A DNA stretch of 64,000 nucleotides from UTCHB3 sp002050155 (GCA_030584105.1 CP129491.1:2976001-3040000), one strand, 5' to 3'. Counted from the stretch's first letter, positions 35,109 through 43,625 are shown. Notes: generated from the letters alone by a model not told the origin. Numbers and translations: made by a program.

Positions 35109-36332
35109 TTGAAGAAAATTTTACTTTTATCCGCTATATTTATTTTTCTGACAGGTTGTGAAGAAGAGCCGCCTGTGTTGCCCGGGTTAAAATTCAGCAG
35201 CATTACGGTTGTTTCCGAGCCTGCGGGGGCGGAAGTATTTTTCAATAACCGCCCGACCGGCAAGTTCACGCCGACAATTCTGGATGGGTTAGAACCTGGA
35301 TTTTATAAGATCGACCTGAAACTTAGTAAGTATATAGACACCACTTTTTACACTGTAGTTGCCCGCGATCAGCAGGATACTATGCTTTTAGATTTGCGCG
35401 AGAACCCCGCTGATTGGTGGCAGAACTGGAACTCTTCGAACTCACCACTTCCCATGAACACGATTAATAAGATACTTATTGACGGTTCGGATAATAAATG
35501 GTTAGCGACCAACGGAAAAGGACTGGTAAAGTTTAACGGCGAGAACTGGGTTACTTACGATCGCTCAAACTCAGGTATCCCGGATAATTATGTAAACGAT
35601 TTTGTGTTCGACAGCAAAGGGAGAATTTGGGTTGCAACAACTGAAGGTTTCTCACGGTTTGACGGCTCCTCCTGGGTTTCGTATGACATCAGCAACAGCA
35701 ATCTACCGGAGAATTTCATAAACGGTTTAGATGTTGATAAGTTGGGAAATGTCTGGATAGCAACCTACAGCCAGGGCTTAGTGAAGTTTGACGGCACGAG
35801 TTTTCATGTTTATAACACCGGTAACAGCGGGCTGCCAACAAACAGGCTGAATGCCGTGAAAGCGGATAACAACGGTAATGTTTATATCGGCACAAATGGT
35901 GAAGGTTTGGTAATGTATGCGCCGGCTAAGAATGAATGGTTTATTTTCAACTCGGTAAATTCGAATATACCGGGAATTAATGTGAAAAGAATTGTAACCG
36001 ACCGGCAAAATAATTTCTGGGTCGGCTACACAGGAACCACCGGCGCAGTTGGAGTTTCGATGTTCAACAGGAAATATTTTACAAACTACACCCCGTTTAA
36101 CTCAGGTTTTACAGGTTCGTTAGTTACCGGAATAGCGATTGCGCCTGACGATAAAGTATGGGTTTCAACCGCTGATGCAGGGGTTTTATACTTAAACGGC
36201 GGAAAATGGAAGAAGTATAACACCGCCAACTCGGGGATTAAAGATAATTCAGCTCTGTCCATCGCAATTGACCGCAACAACAATAAATGGATTGGTGCCG
36301 GCGGGCTTAACCTATACATCGGCGGGAAGTGA
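35109..36332 (+). CDS. PEGA-domain lipoprotein with two-component-propeller repeats
   Basis: A 407-residue lipoprotein: signal peptide with lipobox LTG-C (C17), then a PEGA domain (ITVVSEPAGAEVFFNNRPTG, residues about 32-95), then a beta-propeller of roughly seven blades with Reg_prop-like repeats such as DNKWLATNGKGLVKFNG, RIWVATTEGFSRFDG, NVWIATYSQGLVKFDG and KVWVSTADAGVLYLNG. These propellers usually form the sensor part of hybrid two-component systems; here the domain is free and lipid-anchored. The start is a TTG at 35109. The 3' end lies inside a 68-bp tandem repeat. Confidence 0.88.
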   Translation: MKKILLLSAIFIFLTGCEEEPPVLPGLKFSSITVVSEPAGAEVFFNNRPTGKFTPTILDGLEPGFYKIDLKLSKYIDTTFYTVVARDQQDTMLLDLRENPADWWQNWNSSNSPLPMNTINKILIDGSDNKWLATNGKGLVKFNGENWVTYDRSNSGIPDNYVNDFVFDSKGRIWVATTEGFSRFDGSSWVSYDISNSNLPENFINGLDVDKLGNVWIATYSQGLVKFDGTSFHVYNTGNSGLPTNRLNAVKADNNGNVYIGTNGEGLVMYAPAKNEWFIFNSVNSNIPGINVKRIVTDRQNNFWVGYTGTTGAVGVSMFNRKYFTNYTPFNSGFTGSLVTGIAIAPDDKVWVSTADAGVLYLNGGKWKKYNTANSGIKDNSALSIAIDRNNNKWIGAGGLNLYIGGK

Positions 36333-36468
36333 GCAGATACTTCCGTTGCTTTTGCAGGATCGCCCCGATGGAGCTTAACCTATACACCGGCGGGAAGTAA
36401 GCAGATACTTCCGTTGCTTTTGCAGGATCGCCCCGATGGAGCTTAACTTTTACACCGGCGGGAAGTGG
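36305..36468. repeat. 68-bp tandem repeat, 2.4 copies, spanning the gene end
   Basis: Units start at 36305, 36373 and 36441 (partial). The first two are nearly identical: GCTTAACCTATACA, then CGGCGGGAAGT, GCAGATACTTCCGTTGCTTT and TGCAGGATCGCCCCGATG. The first 28 bases encode the last residues (GLNLYIGGK) of the propeller lipoprotein, including its stop. It is the cleanest case of the gene-end duplications in this window. Confidence 0.95.
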
Positions 36469-36477
36469 AGGGGGAAT

Positions 36478-36520
36478 AAAAAAGGGCAGCTGTTAGTGTG
36501 TGAAACACTTCAGACTGCCC
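36478..36520 (-). terminator. Intrinsic terminator after rplI
   Basis: On the minus strand, GGGCAG (36520-36515) pairs with CTGCCC (36489-36484), with further pairing inside, and is followed by six T (36483-36478). It ends the prs-to-rplI run 120 bp after the rplI stop. Confidence 0.8.
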
Positions 36521-36639
36521 AAAACAAAGGGGAATAATCAACTATTGTAAACTACACACTAAACCTAAGTAAATCACCCGGTTTTAGATTTCAGATTAGA
36601 ATACAATCTGTAGATTCTTGCCAATTAAGGGAAAAATTA

Positions 36640-37092
36640 TCAGTCGTTCTGTTCTTTAACTACAAAAACTTTGATTTTTGCAGTTACTGCAGAATGCAAC
36701 TTAACGGGCACATCAAAGATGCCGAGTGCTTTAATCGGTTCGTGAAGCTCGATGGATCTTTTATCGAGTTCAAAACCTTTTTCTTTCAGTTTATCGGCGA
36801 TCATTTGTGATGTAACGGAGCCAAAAAGTTTATCTTCTTCGCCTGCCTGAACCATAATTTCGATCTTGACATTTTCGATATTCGAAGCAAGTTCGTTAGC
36901 GGCAGCCACTTCTTTTTCTCTTCTTTTCAGCAGCAGTTTTTTCTCATCTTCAATTGCTCTAAGGTTCCCTTTCAACGCAGCATAAGCGTATTTTTTAGGA
37001 ATCAGGTAGTTCAGAGCGTAACCCTCGTTCACTTCGATAATATCGCCAACCTGACCGAGGGCATCGATGTTTTGTCTTAAAATTACTTTCAT
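36640..37092 (-). CDS. rplI: 50S ribosomal protein L9
   Basis: A 150-residue L9, a two-domain protein at the base of the L1 stalk. The N-terminal domain MKVILRQNIDALGQVGDII-EVNEGYALNYLIPKKYA is diagnostic, followed by the long lysine-rich linker helix and a C-terminal domain (KLFGSVTSQMIADKLKEKGFELDKR). The ATG at 37092 has AGGAAA upstream. It is last in the rpsF-ssb-rpsR-rplI order conserved across bacteria and is followed by a terminator. Confidence 0.97.
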   Translation of the reverse strand: MKVILRQNIDALGQVGDIIEVNEGYALNYLIPKKYAYAALKGNLRAIEDEKKLLLKRREKEVAAANELASNIENVKIEIMVQAGEEDKLFGSVTSQMIADKLKEKGFELDKRSIELHEPIKALGIFDVPVKLHSAVTAKIKVFVVKEQND

Positions 37093-37110
37093 TAGTCAGT
37101 TTCCTTCTGA

Positions 37111-37380
37111 TTATTTAACTGCATCAGCTACATACGGCAAAATAGCCATGTGCCTTGCTCTTTTGATAGCAGTGGTTAACTGGCGGTGATATTTAGCGCT
37201 TGTTCCTGTGATTCTTTTAGGAATAATCTTCCCTTGTTCAGTAATGAACTTTTGTAACAGTTTAGCGTCTTTATAATCGATGTATTTAATACCCATTTGT
37301 GTGAATCTGCACACTTTATTGGGTTTCAACATGCGCATTTTACTTCTGTTTTGGTTGAAGTTGTTATTAGTATTCATCAT
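37111..37380 (-). CDS. rpsR: 30S ribosomal protein S18
   Basis: An 89-residue S18. The conserved block KYIDYKDAKLLQKFITEQGKIIPKRITGTSAKYHRQL is followed by TTAIKRARHMAILPYV, the family signature. The N-terminal extension is Asn-rich (NTNNNFNQN). S18 dimerises with S6 on the platform, and its gene lies two genes after rpsF in the same operon. The start is the first of two adjacent ATGs (37380); the 37377 codon is equally possible. Confidence 0.97.
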   Translation of the reverse strand: MMNTNNNFNQNRSKMRMLKPNKVCRFTQMGIKYIDYKDAKLLQKFITEQGKIIPKRITGTSAKYHRQLTTAIKRARHMAILPYVADAVK

Positions 37381-37385
37381 AATAG

Positions 37386-37859
37386 TTACTCGTTAATAAG
37401 TTTAGATTCTTCGTCAGTAAGAAATTTATCGAAAGAATCGGAAGTGTAGCCGGCGGAGTCGTCGTCATAGTCCGATATTGGTTCTTCGTATAACTCTTCG
37501 CCGGTGGCTTTAAATCGTTTATTAAGAAATTGGATGCGCCGGGCTTTAATTTCGACGATGCTGCGCGAGCTACCGTCTTCGGCTCTCCAGGAGCGGCTTT
37601 GCAGTTCGCCATCGACCAATACGGCAGAACCTTTTCTGACACGCTCTTTGCAACTCTCCGCGAGTTTATTCCATGCAACAATTCCGACAAAGCACACATC
37701 CTCCTGCCATTGATTGCCGGAGTCTTTGAACTTTCTGTTTGAAGCAATGGTAAAATTGACCACGGGGGTTCCGTTAGTAGTATGTCTGTAAACCGGGTCT
37801 TTAGTAAGATTGCCGGCGATAACCACATAATTGATTTCGGGCATTCTCAGTTCAGCCAT
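37386..37859 (-). CDS. ssb: Single-stranded DNA-binding protein
   Basis: A 157-residue SSB with an N-terminal OB fold (MPEINYVVIAGNLTKDPVYR, GTPVVNFTIASNRKF, LVDGELQSRSW) and an acidic tail rich in D, S and E. The tail ends KLINE rather than the canonical DDDIPF-type tip, so partner recruitment through the tip may differ. The gene sits between rpsF and rpsR, as in many bacteria, with a 5-bp gap to rpsR. The start is the ATG at 37859 after GGAGAG. Confidence 0.95.
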   Translation of the reverse strand: MAELRMPEINYVVIAGNLTKDPVYRHTTNGTPVVNFTIASNRKFKDSGNQWQEDVCFVGIVAWNKLAESCKERVRKGSAVLVDGELQSRSWRAEDGSSRSIVEIKARRIQFLNKRFKATGEELYEEPISDYDDDSAGYTSDSFDKFLTDEESKLINE

Positions 37860-37892
37860 TTTTGATCTCTCCTCTCTCGAACATCTATCCGA

Positions 37893-38621
37893 TTAATTCC
37901 CGGGCTCGCTGTCTGATTCAGTTTTTACATCCTCAGAGCCGGTTTCAGGCTCCTCAGCAGCTGTTTCAGCAGGCTTTTCGGTTTCTCCAGCCGTTGCTTC
38001 GGTTTCTGTTGCTGCAGCGGGTGCCTCATCAGCAGCTTCAGCTTTAGGCTCTTCAGGGGCTGTTTCGGTTTTCTCTTCAGCTTTTGCTTCAGGTTCCGGG
38101 GTTGCAGCGGGTGCCTCATCAGCAGCTTCAGCTTTAGGCTCTTCAGGGGCTGTTTCGGTTTTCTCTTCAGTTTTTGCTTCAGGTTCCGGGGTTGCAACAG
38201 GTGCTTCATCAGCCTGACCGGCTGCTTCCACATTATCCGATTCTTCTTTGGCTTCGCCGTCAAATTCGGTTGTTTCAGCTTCGCTGTTTTCTAATTCATA
38301 CTTTCTGTTAGCGAAGTATTCAAGAGCTTCTTTTTCAAGCCTGATAGTAAGGAACCTTACAACCGCTTCGTTGATTTTCAACAGCCTTTCGAACTCGGCG
38401 ATTAAACCGACGGGTGCTTCGTATCTGAAGATAGCATAGTACCCAAGCCTGTTTTTGTTTATTGTGTAGGCGAGGCGTTTCCTGCCCCATTTCTCTGTTT
38501 CCGAGATAACACCACCGCCGTCGGTGATGATACCGGAGATCTTCACCACTTCGGCTTCGATCTGTTCGTCATCCAATGCCGCATTAATAATTACGGCAGT
38601 TTCATAGTGATTTCTTCTCAA
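37893..38621 (-). CDS. rpsF: 30S ribosomal protein S6 with long acidic repeat tail
   Basis: A 242-residue S6. The first 95 or so residues are a normal S6 (MRRNHYETAVIINAAL, WGRKRLAYTINKNRLGYYAIFRYE). The remaining 147 residues are a low-complexity tail of E, A, P, K and T, including two near-identical 30-residue units (EEKTETAPEEPKAEAADEAP and the following ATPEPEAKA). Typical S6 is 95-135 residues, so this more than doubles the protein. The start is a TTG at 38621 with a strong GGGAGG five bases upstream. It heads the rpsF-ssb-rpsR-rplI block. Confidence 0.93.
   Translation of the reverse strand: MRRNHYETAVIINAALDDEQIEAEVVKISGIITDGGGVISETEKWGRKRLAYTINKNRLGYYAIFRYEAPVGLIAEFERLLKINEAVVRFLTIRLEKEALEYFANRKYELENSEAETTEFDGEAKEESDNVEAAGQADEAPVATPEPEAKTEEKTETAPEEPKAEAADEAPAATPEPEAKAEEKTETAPEEPKAEAADEAPAAATETEATAGETEKPAETAAEEPETGSEDVKTESDSEPGN
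38014..38196. repeat. 90-bp tandem duplication inside rpsF
   Basis: Two nearly identical 90-bp units start at 38014 and 38104. They encode the two 30-residue units of the S6 tail. Because 90 is a multiple of three the frame is preserved, so copy number could change without breaking the gene. Confidence 0.93.
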
Positions 38622-38697
38622 GAATCCTCCCTATGGACAAGGACCCGGCGTCGTTTCAGCCGGGTAGGGTTAATAAATTAACAGTTATATTTAAAAC

Positions 38698-40920
38698 TTA
38701 TTTAACTAACGGCGCAATCACAAGTGATACGACCGACATCAGTTTAATCAAAATGTTGAGCGAAGGACCCGAGGTATCTTTGAACGGATCGCCCACAGTA
38801 TCGCCGACAACGGCGGCTTTGTGCGGGTCGGAGCCTTTGTAATACATCTGACCGTTATACTCAACACCTTCTTCAAACATTTTTTTAGCGTTATCCCAGG
38901 CGCCACCGGAGTTAGCCTGAAAGATAGCCATGAGAACACCGGAGACGGTAACGCCACCGAGCAGCCCGCCGAGCATTTCCAATCCGCCCAGGAAGCCAAT
39001 CAGAACCGGCACTACAACCGCCAGCAAACTGGGAAGAACCATTTGCTGAAGTGCTGAAGTAGTTGAAATTTCAACGCATTTGCCATACTCTGCTTTGCCT
39101 TCAGCCGCATCAAAAATCTGCTGATCTTCGCTGCTCCAGTCTGCTTTTTCTTTTCCTTCGTTCTTTCTCATTACCGAAAGCGCAGCTTTCAATTGCGGAA
39201 TCGAAGCGAACTGTCTTCTTACTTCTTCAATCATCGACATAGCAGCTTTCCCCACAGCCATCATAGCCATAGCGGAAAAGAGGAAAGGAACTGCCGCCCC
39301 TAAGAAAAGCCCGGCAATAACCTTAGCCTTTGAAAGGTCGATTGTTTTAAGGTCTGCTGCCGTCATAAAAGCACCAAAAAGTGCAAGAGCCGTAAGTGCA
39401 GCCGAACCGATTGCAAAACCTTTTCCGATTGCTGCTGTGGTGTTACCTACTGCGTCTAATTTATCGGTTCTTTCTCTTACTTCTTTGGGAAGTTCAGCCA
39501 TTTCGGCGATACCGCCGGCGTTGTCAGAAATCGGTCCGTAAGCATCAACTGCTAACTGGATACCGAGGTTGGAAAGCATACCAACGGCAGAGATTGCTAT
39601 TCCGTATAAACCGGCGAACTCGAAAGATATAACGATCGAGAAAGCAATGATAATTACAGGCAGAGCGGTTGACATCATACCGGTGCTTAGCCCGGCAATA
39701 ATGTTTGTTGCTGTTCCCGTCATTGACTGATGAACAATATTCTTAACAGGTCCTTTACCGGTACCTGTGTAATACTCGGTGATAAAACCGATTAACAGCC
39801 CCGAAACGAGACCGATAACAGTTGCGATGAAAACACCCAGCGGGGTGTAGGTCATTGTGGTTCCGTACAACGGATCGTTGTATGTCCACGATGAAGGCAA
39901 CATATAATTAACGAGGAACCACAACCCAATAATTGTAAGAATTGAAGAGAGGAACTCGCCTGTGTTCAGTGCTGTCTGAGGGTTACCACCCTCTTTAACT
40001 TTAACAAAATAAGTACCCAGGATTGACATTACAATGCCAAGCGCAGCTATAGCCAGTGGCAGAAGCACGGCGCCAAGCCCGTTGAAATGCTCGATAAACC
40101 CGTGAACAGGAATAAAAGCCGCACCAAGCACCATGGTACCAACGATAGCGCCCACATAGCTTTCGAAAAGGTCGGCGCCCATACCTGCAACATCACCCAC
40201 ATTATCACCCACATTATCAGCGATGGTTGCGGGGTTCAGAGGATGATCCTCGGGGATACCGGCTTCAACTTTACCGACGAGGTCAGCGCCCACATCAGCG
40301 GCTTTTGTGTAAATTCCGCCGCCAACTCTTGCAAATAAAGCAATAGATGAAGCGCCAAAAGAAAACCCGGTGATTACTGTGATAACTTTGCTTGTTGCAA
40401 TGTGCAACGATTCAGGGTTAATATTCTGTGAAATTTCAGGTGTAAGCCACATCCCCGCATAAATTGCGAGCAACAAACCAAGCCCCAGAACGCCAAGCCC
40501 CACAACACCAAGCCCCATGATACTTCCGCCGGTGAAGGCGATATTAAGGGCAGCACCAAGGCTTTTTTTAGCGGCATTTGTTGTACGAACATTAGCTTTT
40601 GTGGCGGCTTTCATGCCGATGAAGCCGGCAAGTGCAGAAGCAAAAGCACCAAGTATGAAAGAAACAGCCACTAACGGGTGTGAATCTTCCTTCATGTTTG
40701 CAGTAACAGCAAGAAGAATTGCAACAATAGCTACAAAAATGATGAGAATTTTGTATTCTGCTTTAAGGAAAGCCATAGCACCTTCGGCAATGTACCCCGA
40801 AATGCGTGCCATTTTATCACTACCGACATCCTGTTTAGCAACCCATTTAGCCTTTATATAGGTAAAAAGAAGGCTAAGAATACCAAACAGTGGGATAATG
40901 TAGATGATATATTGTTCCAT
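38698..40920 (-). CDS. hppA: Membrane-bound ion-pumping pyrophosphatase, K+-dependent type
   Basis: A 740-residue integral membrane pump that hydrolyses pyrophosphate to export H+ or Na+. About 16 hydrophobic segments alternate with the family's PPi-binding loops: TKAADVGADLVGKVEAGIPE, then DNVGDNVGDVAGMGADLFES, and a C-terminal KMFEEGVEYNGQMYYKGSDPHKAAVVGDTVGDPFKDT-like region. The motif GNTTAAIGKG has alanine where K+-independent enzymes carry lysine, so K+ dependence is expected; H+ versus Na+ specificity is not decided. The ATG follows the pth stop with no gap and has GGGAG upstream, so the two are coupled. Confidence 0.95.
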   Translation of the reverse strand: MEQYIIYIIPLFGILSLLFTYIKAKWVAKQDVGSDKMARISGYIAEGAMAFLKAEYKILIIFVAIVAILLAVTANMKEDSHPLVAVSFILGAFASALAGFIGMKAATKANVRTTNAAKKSLGAALNIAFTGGSIMGLGVVGLGVLGLGLLLAIYAGMWLTPEISQNINPESLHIATSKVITVITGFSFGASSIALFARVGGGIYTKAADVGADLVGKVEAGIPEDHPLNPATIADNVGDNVGDVAGMGADLFESYVGAIVGTMVLGAAFIPVHGFIEHFNGLGAVLLPLAIAALGIVMSILGTYFVKVKEGGNPQTALNTGEFLSSILTIIGLWFLVNYMLPSSWTYNDPLYGTTMTYTPLGVFIATVIGLVSGLLIGFITEYYTGTGKGPVKNIVHQSMTGTATNIIAGLSTGMMSTALPVIIIAFSIVISFEFAGLYGIAISAVGMLSNLGIQLAVDAYGPISDNAGGIAEMAELPKEVRERTDKLDAVGNTTAAIGKGFAIGSAALTALALFGAFMTAADLKTIDLSKAKVIAGLFLGAAVPFLFSAMAMMAVGKAAMSMIEEVRRQFASIPQLKAALSVMRKNEGKEKADWSSEDQQIFDAAEGKAEYGKCVEISTTSALQQMVLPSLLAVVVPVLIGFLGGLEMLGGLLGGVTVSGVLMAIFQANSGGAWDNAKKMFEEGVEYNGQMYYKGSDPHKAAVVGDTVGDPFKDTSGPSLNILIKLMSVVSLVIAPLVK

Positions 40921-41592
40921 TTAATCTCCCGGATTAATTGTTTTTTGTGTTTGATCCTGTTTAGACAATTTACTGTTCGTGTCGAGTGATTCCTGCCCGG
41001 ATTCGGGCGGATTGTTTTCGACGCGTTTAGATAATTTACTGTTCGTGTCGAGCAGCCCTTTAACGCCCGAAACGATAAATTCTTTAGTTAATTCGATACA
41101 AGTTTCAAAAACTTTATTAAGTTTTTCAGATTCGTCGGCTGAAAAAGGCGAGAGAACAAACTCTGCCATCCCACCCTGAGGGAAATCGTTTCCTATACCA
41201 ATTCTGATTCTGGGGAAAGAATCGTTTTCGATCGAGTAAATGATCGAATAAATACCGTTGTGCCCGCCGTCGCTGCCGCTTTTTTTCACCTTATAGGTAC
41301 CTGACGGGATGTTAATCTCGTCGTGAACAACGAGAATATCCTCAACCTCAACCGAATACTCGTCGATAACATCAATAACGGCATCGCCTGAAAGGTTAAC
41401 GAAAGTAGTAGGTTTAACGAGCACGAAAGGGTTCCCGGCGAGGGCGCCTTCGGCTTTGTAATACCGGTGCTTAGAAGGAACGAACGACAACGAGTTTAGC
41501 ACAGCGAAGTGGTCTAAAAATAAAAACCCCGCATTGTGCCTCGTATTCAGGTATTTCTTCCCCGGGTTCCCCAGCCCGACGATAATCTTCAA
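40921..41592 (-). CDS. pth: Peptidyl-tRNA hydrolase with duplicated tail
   Basis: A 223-residue Pth that frees tRNA from stalled peptidyl-tRNA. Motifs: GLGNPGKKYLNTRHNAGF with the catalytic histidine, KPTTFVNLSG, VVHDEINIP with the catalytic aspartate, GSDGGHNG and RIRIGIGND. The fold ends near residue 190. The tail contains the decapeptide LDTNSKLSK-type unit twice, encoded by a 66-bp-period direct repeat. The start is a TTG at 41592, two bases after the rplY stop; no alternative fits MKIIVGLGNPG. Confidence 0.95.
   Translation of the reverse strand: MKIIVGLGNPGKKYLNTRHNAGFLFLDHFAVLNSLSFVPSKHRYYKAEGALAGNPFVLVKPTTFVNLSGDAVIDVIDEYSVEVEDILVVHDEINIPSGTYKVKKSGSDGGHNGIYSIIYSIENDSFPRIRIGIGNDFPQGGMAEFVLSPFSADESEKLNKVFETCIELTKEFIVSGVKGLLDTNSKLSKRVENNPPESGQESLDTNSKLSKQDQTQKTINPGD
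40960..41052. repeat. 27-bp direct repeat, period 66, in the pth 3' end
   Basis: TTTAGAcAATTTACTGTTCG and the following TGTCGAG lie at 40960-40986 and again at 41026-41052 with one difference. Both copies are translated in the same frame (66 is a multiple of three) as the repeated tail of Pth. Confidence 0.93.
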
Positions 41593-41594
41593 GA

Positions 41595-42233
41595 TTATTC
41601 TTCGTCTTTATCTTTGCCTTTAGCAATAACTTCAGGTTCTTTAGCTTCTTCAGCACCCTCTTCGCCCGGGACAGGAGACTCAACCCCGCGCGGTATGTTG
41701 ATATAGCAAAGCACTGTTTCAGGAGCGTGAAGAATAGTTATATTTTCATACTGAAGTTTTTCCACATGGAAGTTTTGCCCAAGTTTCAGCGGAGTGATAT
41801 CCACAATCAGCTCGTTTGGCAGATCCTGCGGGAAGCACTGGATAGTAAGTTTATGCAGATTTATCTGAAGTTGCCCACCCTGAATAACGCCGATTGAATT
41901 ACCCTCATATCTGACAGGTACATCGATGGTGATTTTTTCACCTTTTGTGATGCCGTACATATCGAAGTGGATAATTTTGTCGGTAACGGGGTCAACCTGC
42001 ACATCCTTGAGGATGCACTGGTGGGTTTCCCCGCCGTTAATCTCGAGGTTTATCAGATAACTGTTAGAAGTGAAGTAGAGCTGGTTGATCGAATTTTCGG
42101 AAGCTTCGATCGCAACCGGTTCAGTCTTATTAGCGTAGAAGATGCCGGGTACTTTAGCTTGGCTCTTTAACTGATTCCTTCCTGATTTGCCAAAAAGAGT
42201 CCTGGGGGACACTTTAACAAGTTTTGTTTCCAT
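41595..42233 (-). CDS. rplY: 50S ribosomal protein L25/Ctc
   Basis: A 212-residue two-domain L25 (Ctc/TL5 type) that binds 5S rRNA. N-terminal domain: SGRNQLKSQAKVPGIFYAN and HQCILKDVQVDPVTDKIIHFD. C-terminal TL5-type domain: VPVRYEGNSIGVIQGGQLQI, FPQDLPNELIVDITPLKLGQ and HVEKL. It ends in an acidic tail (EEGAEEAKEPEVIAKGKDKDEE-like). The order prs-rplY-pth is widely conserved. The ATG at 42233 follows GGAG. Confidence 0.95.
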   Translation of the reverse strand: METKLVKVSPRTLFGKSGRNQLKSQAKVPGIFYANKTEPVAIEASENSINQLYFTSNSYLINLEINGGETHQCILKDVQVDPVTDKIIHFDMYGITKGEKITIDVPVRYEGNSIGVIQGGQLQINLHKLTIQCFPQDLPNELIVDITPLKLGQNFHVEKLQYENITILHAPETVLCYINIPRGVESPVPGEEGAEEAKEPEVIAKGKDKDEE

Positions 42234-42262
42234 TTGATTCTTTTCTCCGTTGAGTTACTTTG

Positions 42263-43234
42263 TCAGCTTTTATCTTTATCAAAGAGAGAGCTGATCGACT
42301 CGTGTTTGTTGATTCTTAATATAGCCTCCGCAAAGATTGCGGAAGCGCTAAGTACCTGAATTTTATTTCCTAAAATTTTCAATTTTTCTTCGCCAATCGG
42401 TATAGTATCCAGGACGAAGAGTTTTTCAATATCAGTAGCAGCAATTCGTTCACACGCCGGTCCTGAAAGGACGGGGTGGGTAACCGATGCATATATTTTT
42501 TTAGCGCCTCTTTTTCTGAGAGCTTCAATGGTAGTTCTGAAAGTTCCGGCGGTATCAATCAGGTCATCAACCAGCAGCACATCTTTGCCTTCAACATCAC
42601 CAATAATATGCGCAATTTCGGCAACATTTTGCGTCGGGCGGCGTTTATCGCTGACGACAAGGTTCGCATTCAGGCGAGTAGCGTAAGCCCGCGCCATTTT
42701 AATGCCACCCACATCGGGTGAAACCACAGCAAGGTTGTTAGAGAGGTGCCTGAGTTCATTGTAAAAAACGATAGAACCGTAAAGGTGATCGAAAGGGATA
42801 TCGAAGAACCCTTGAATCTGCGGGGTGTGCAGGTCCATTGTGATCACACGGTCAGCACCTGCAGAAGTGATCAGGTTAGCCACAAGTTTGCTTGTGATGG
42901 CAACGCGCGGTTGATCTTTTCTGTCTTGCCGGGCATACCCAAAATAAGGGATAATAGCCGTGATCCGCTTAGCGGAAGCTCTTTTTGCAGCATCAAGCAT
43001 GATGAGCAATTCCATCAGATTTTCGGCAGGTGGGTTAGTTGACTGGACGATGTAGAGGTCGCTCCCTCTTACATTTTCGCCATATTTAACCCAAATTTCG
43101 CCGTCACTGAATTTTTTAATTTCCAGTGCCCCTAATTTTCTTTCTACATCTAACCTTCGGCTCATGTAGTTAACAATTTTCTCAGCCAGAGGTCTGTTTG
43201 ATCTGCCGGAAAAAACTTTTATTTCGGAATCCAT
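42263..43234 (-). CDS. prs: Ribose-phosphate pyrophosphokinase
   Basis: This 323-residue enzyme makes PRPP from ribose 5-phosphate and ATP for nucleotide, histidine and tryptophan synthesis. Motifs: KFSDGEIWVKYGENVRG, the flexible loop with PYFGYARQDRKD, VITMDLHTPQIQGFF, the VVSPDVGGIKMARAYA segment and the PRPP-binding loop VDDLIDTAGT. The start is the ATG at 43234; a GTG directly before it is possible. It heads the long minus-strand housekeeping run and is divergent from the kinase at 43.7 kb. Confidence 0.96.
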   Translation of the reverse strand: MDSEIKVFSGRSNRPLAEKIVNYMSRRLDVERKLGALEIKKFSDGEIWVKYGENVRGSDLYIVQSTNPPAENLMELLIMLDAAKRASAKRITAIIPYFGYARQDRKDQPRVAITSKLVANLITSAGADRVITMDLHTPQIQGFFDIPFDHLYGSIVFYNELRHLSNNLAVVSPDVGGIKMARAYATRLNANLVVSDKRRPTQNVAEIAHIIGDVEGKDVLLVDDLIDTAGTFRTTIEALRKRGAKKIYASVTHPVLSGPACERIAATDIEKLFVLDTIPIGEEKLKILGNKIQVLSASAIFAEAILRINKHESISSLFDKDKS

Positions 43235-43467
43235 CACCGGTCCAAAAATGTAAAGAAATATAGCCTACAAATATAATGAATTTCGCAAAGTAAATCAAAT
43301 AAAATATTTACCGTGTTTATCGGGCGAACTTCAGAGCGAAAACTGATAAAATTTGTTGTTTATATTTTGCCGGAATGGTTATTTTGCTTACCTGTAAGTT
43401 TTTTATTTTACAGTGTAAGACGAAATTTTAATTTAACCGGTTTTTGGTGCAGTAAGAGGTTGCTAAT

Positions 43468-43625
43468 CAGGGGTGGGAGTTTTTGTGAACAGCAAAAAAT
43501 TGTTCAGCAGGGGTGGGAGTTTTTTGAACAGCAAGAAATTGTTCAGCAGGGGTGGGAGTTTTTTGAACAGCAAGAAATTGTTCAGCAGGGGTGGGAGTTT
43601 TTGTGAACAGTAAAAAGTTGTTTTA
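43468..43625. repeat. Four tandem copies of a 39-40-bp hairpin unit
   Basis: GGGTGGGAG starts at 43471, 43511, 43550 and 43589. Each unit carries an inverted repeat GAACA-9 nt-TGTTC between G-rich and T-rich parts. The array lies between the divergent prs and kinase genes, about 105 bp before the kinase ATG. The plus-strand frame here repeats 13 residues but has no family match or good start, so I treat it as non-coding. The remainder of this 495-bp gap is AT-rich with no gene seen. Confidence 0.9.

Noticed and set aside
43313..43606. 97-codon plus-strand frame with a 13-residue repeat (EFFEQQEIVQQGW)
   Set aside because: Created by the 39-bp tandem repeat; period 40 at the first junction breaks the frame, and there is no ribosome site.
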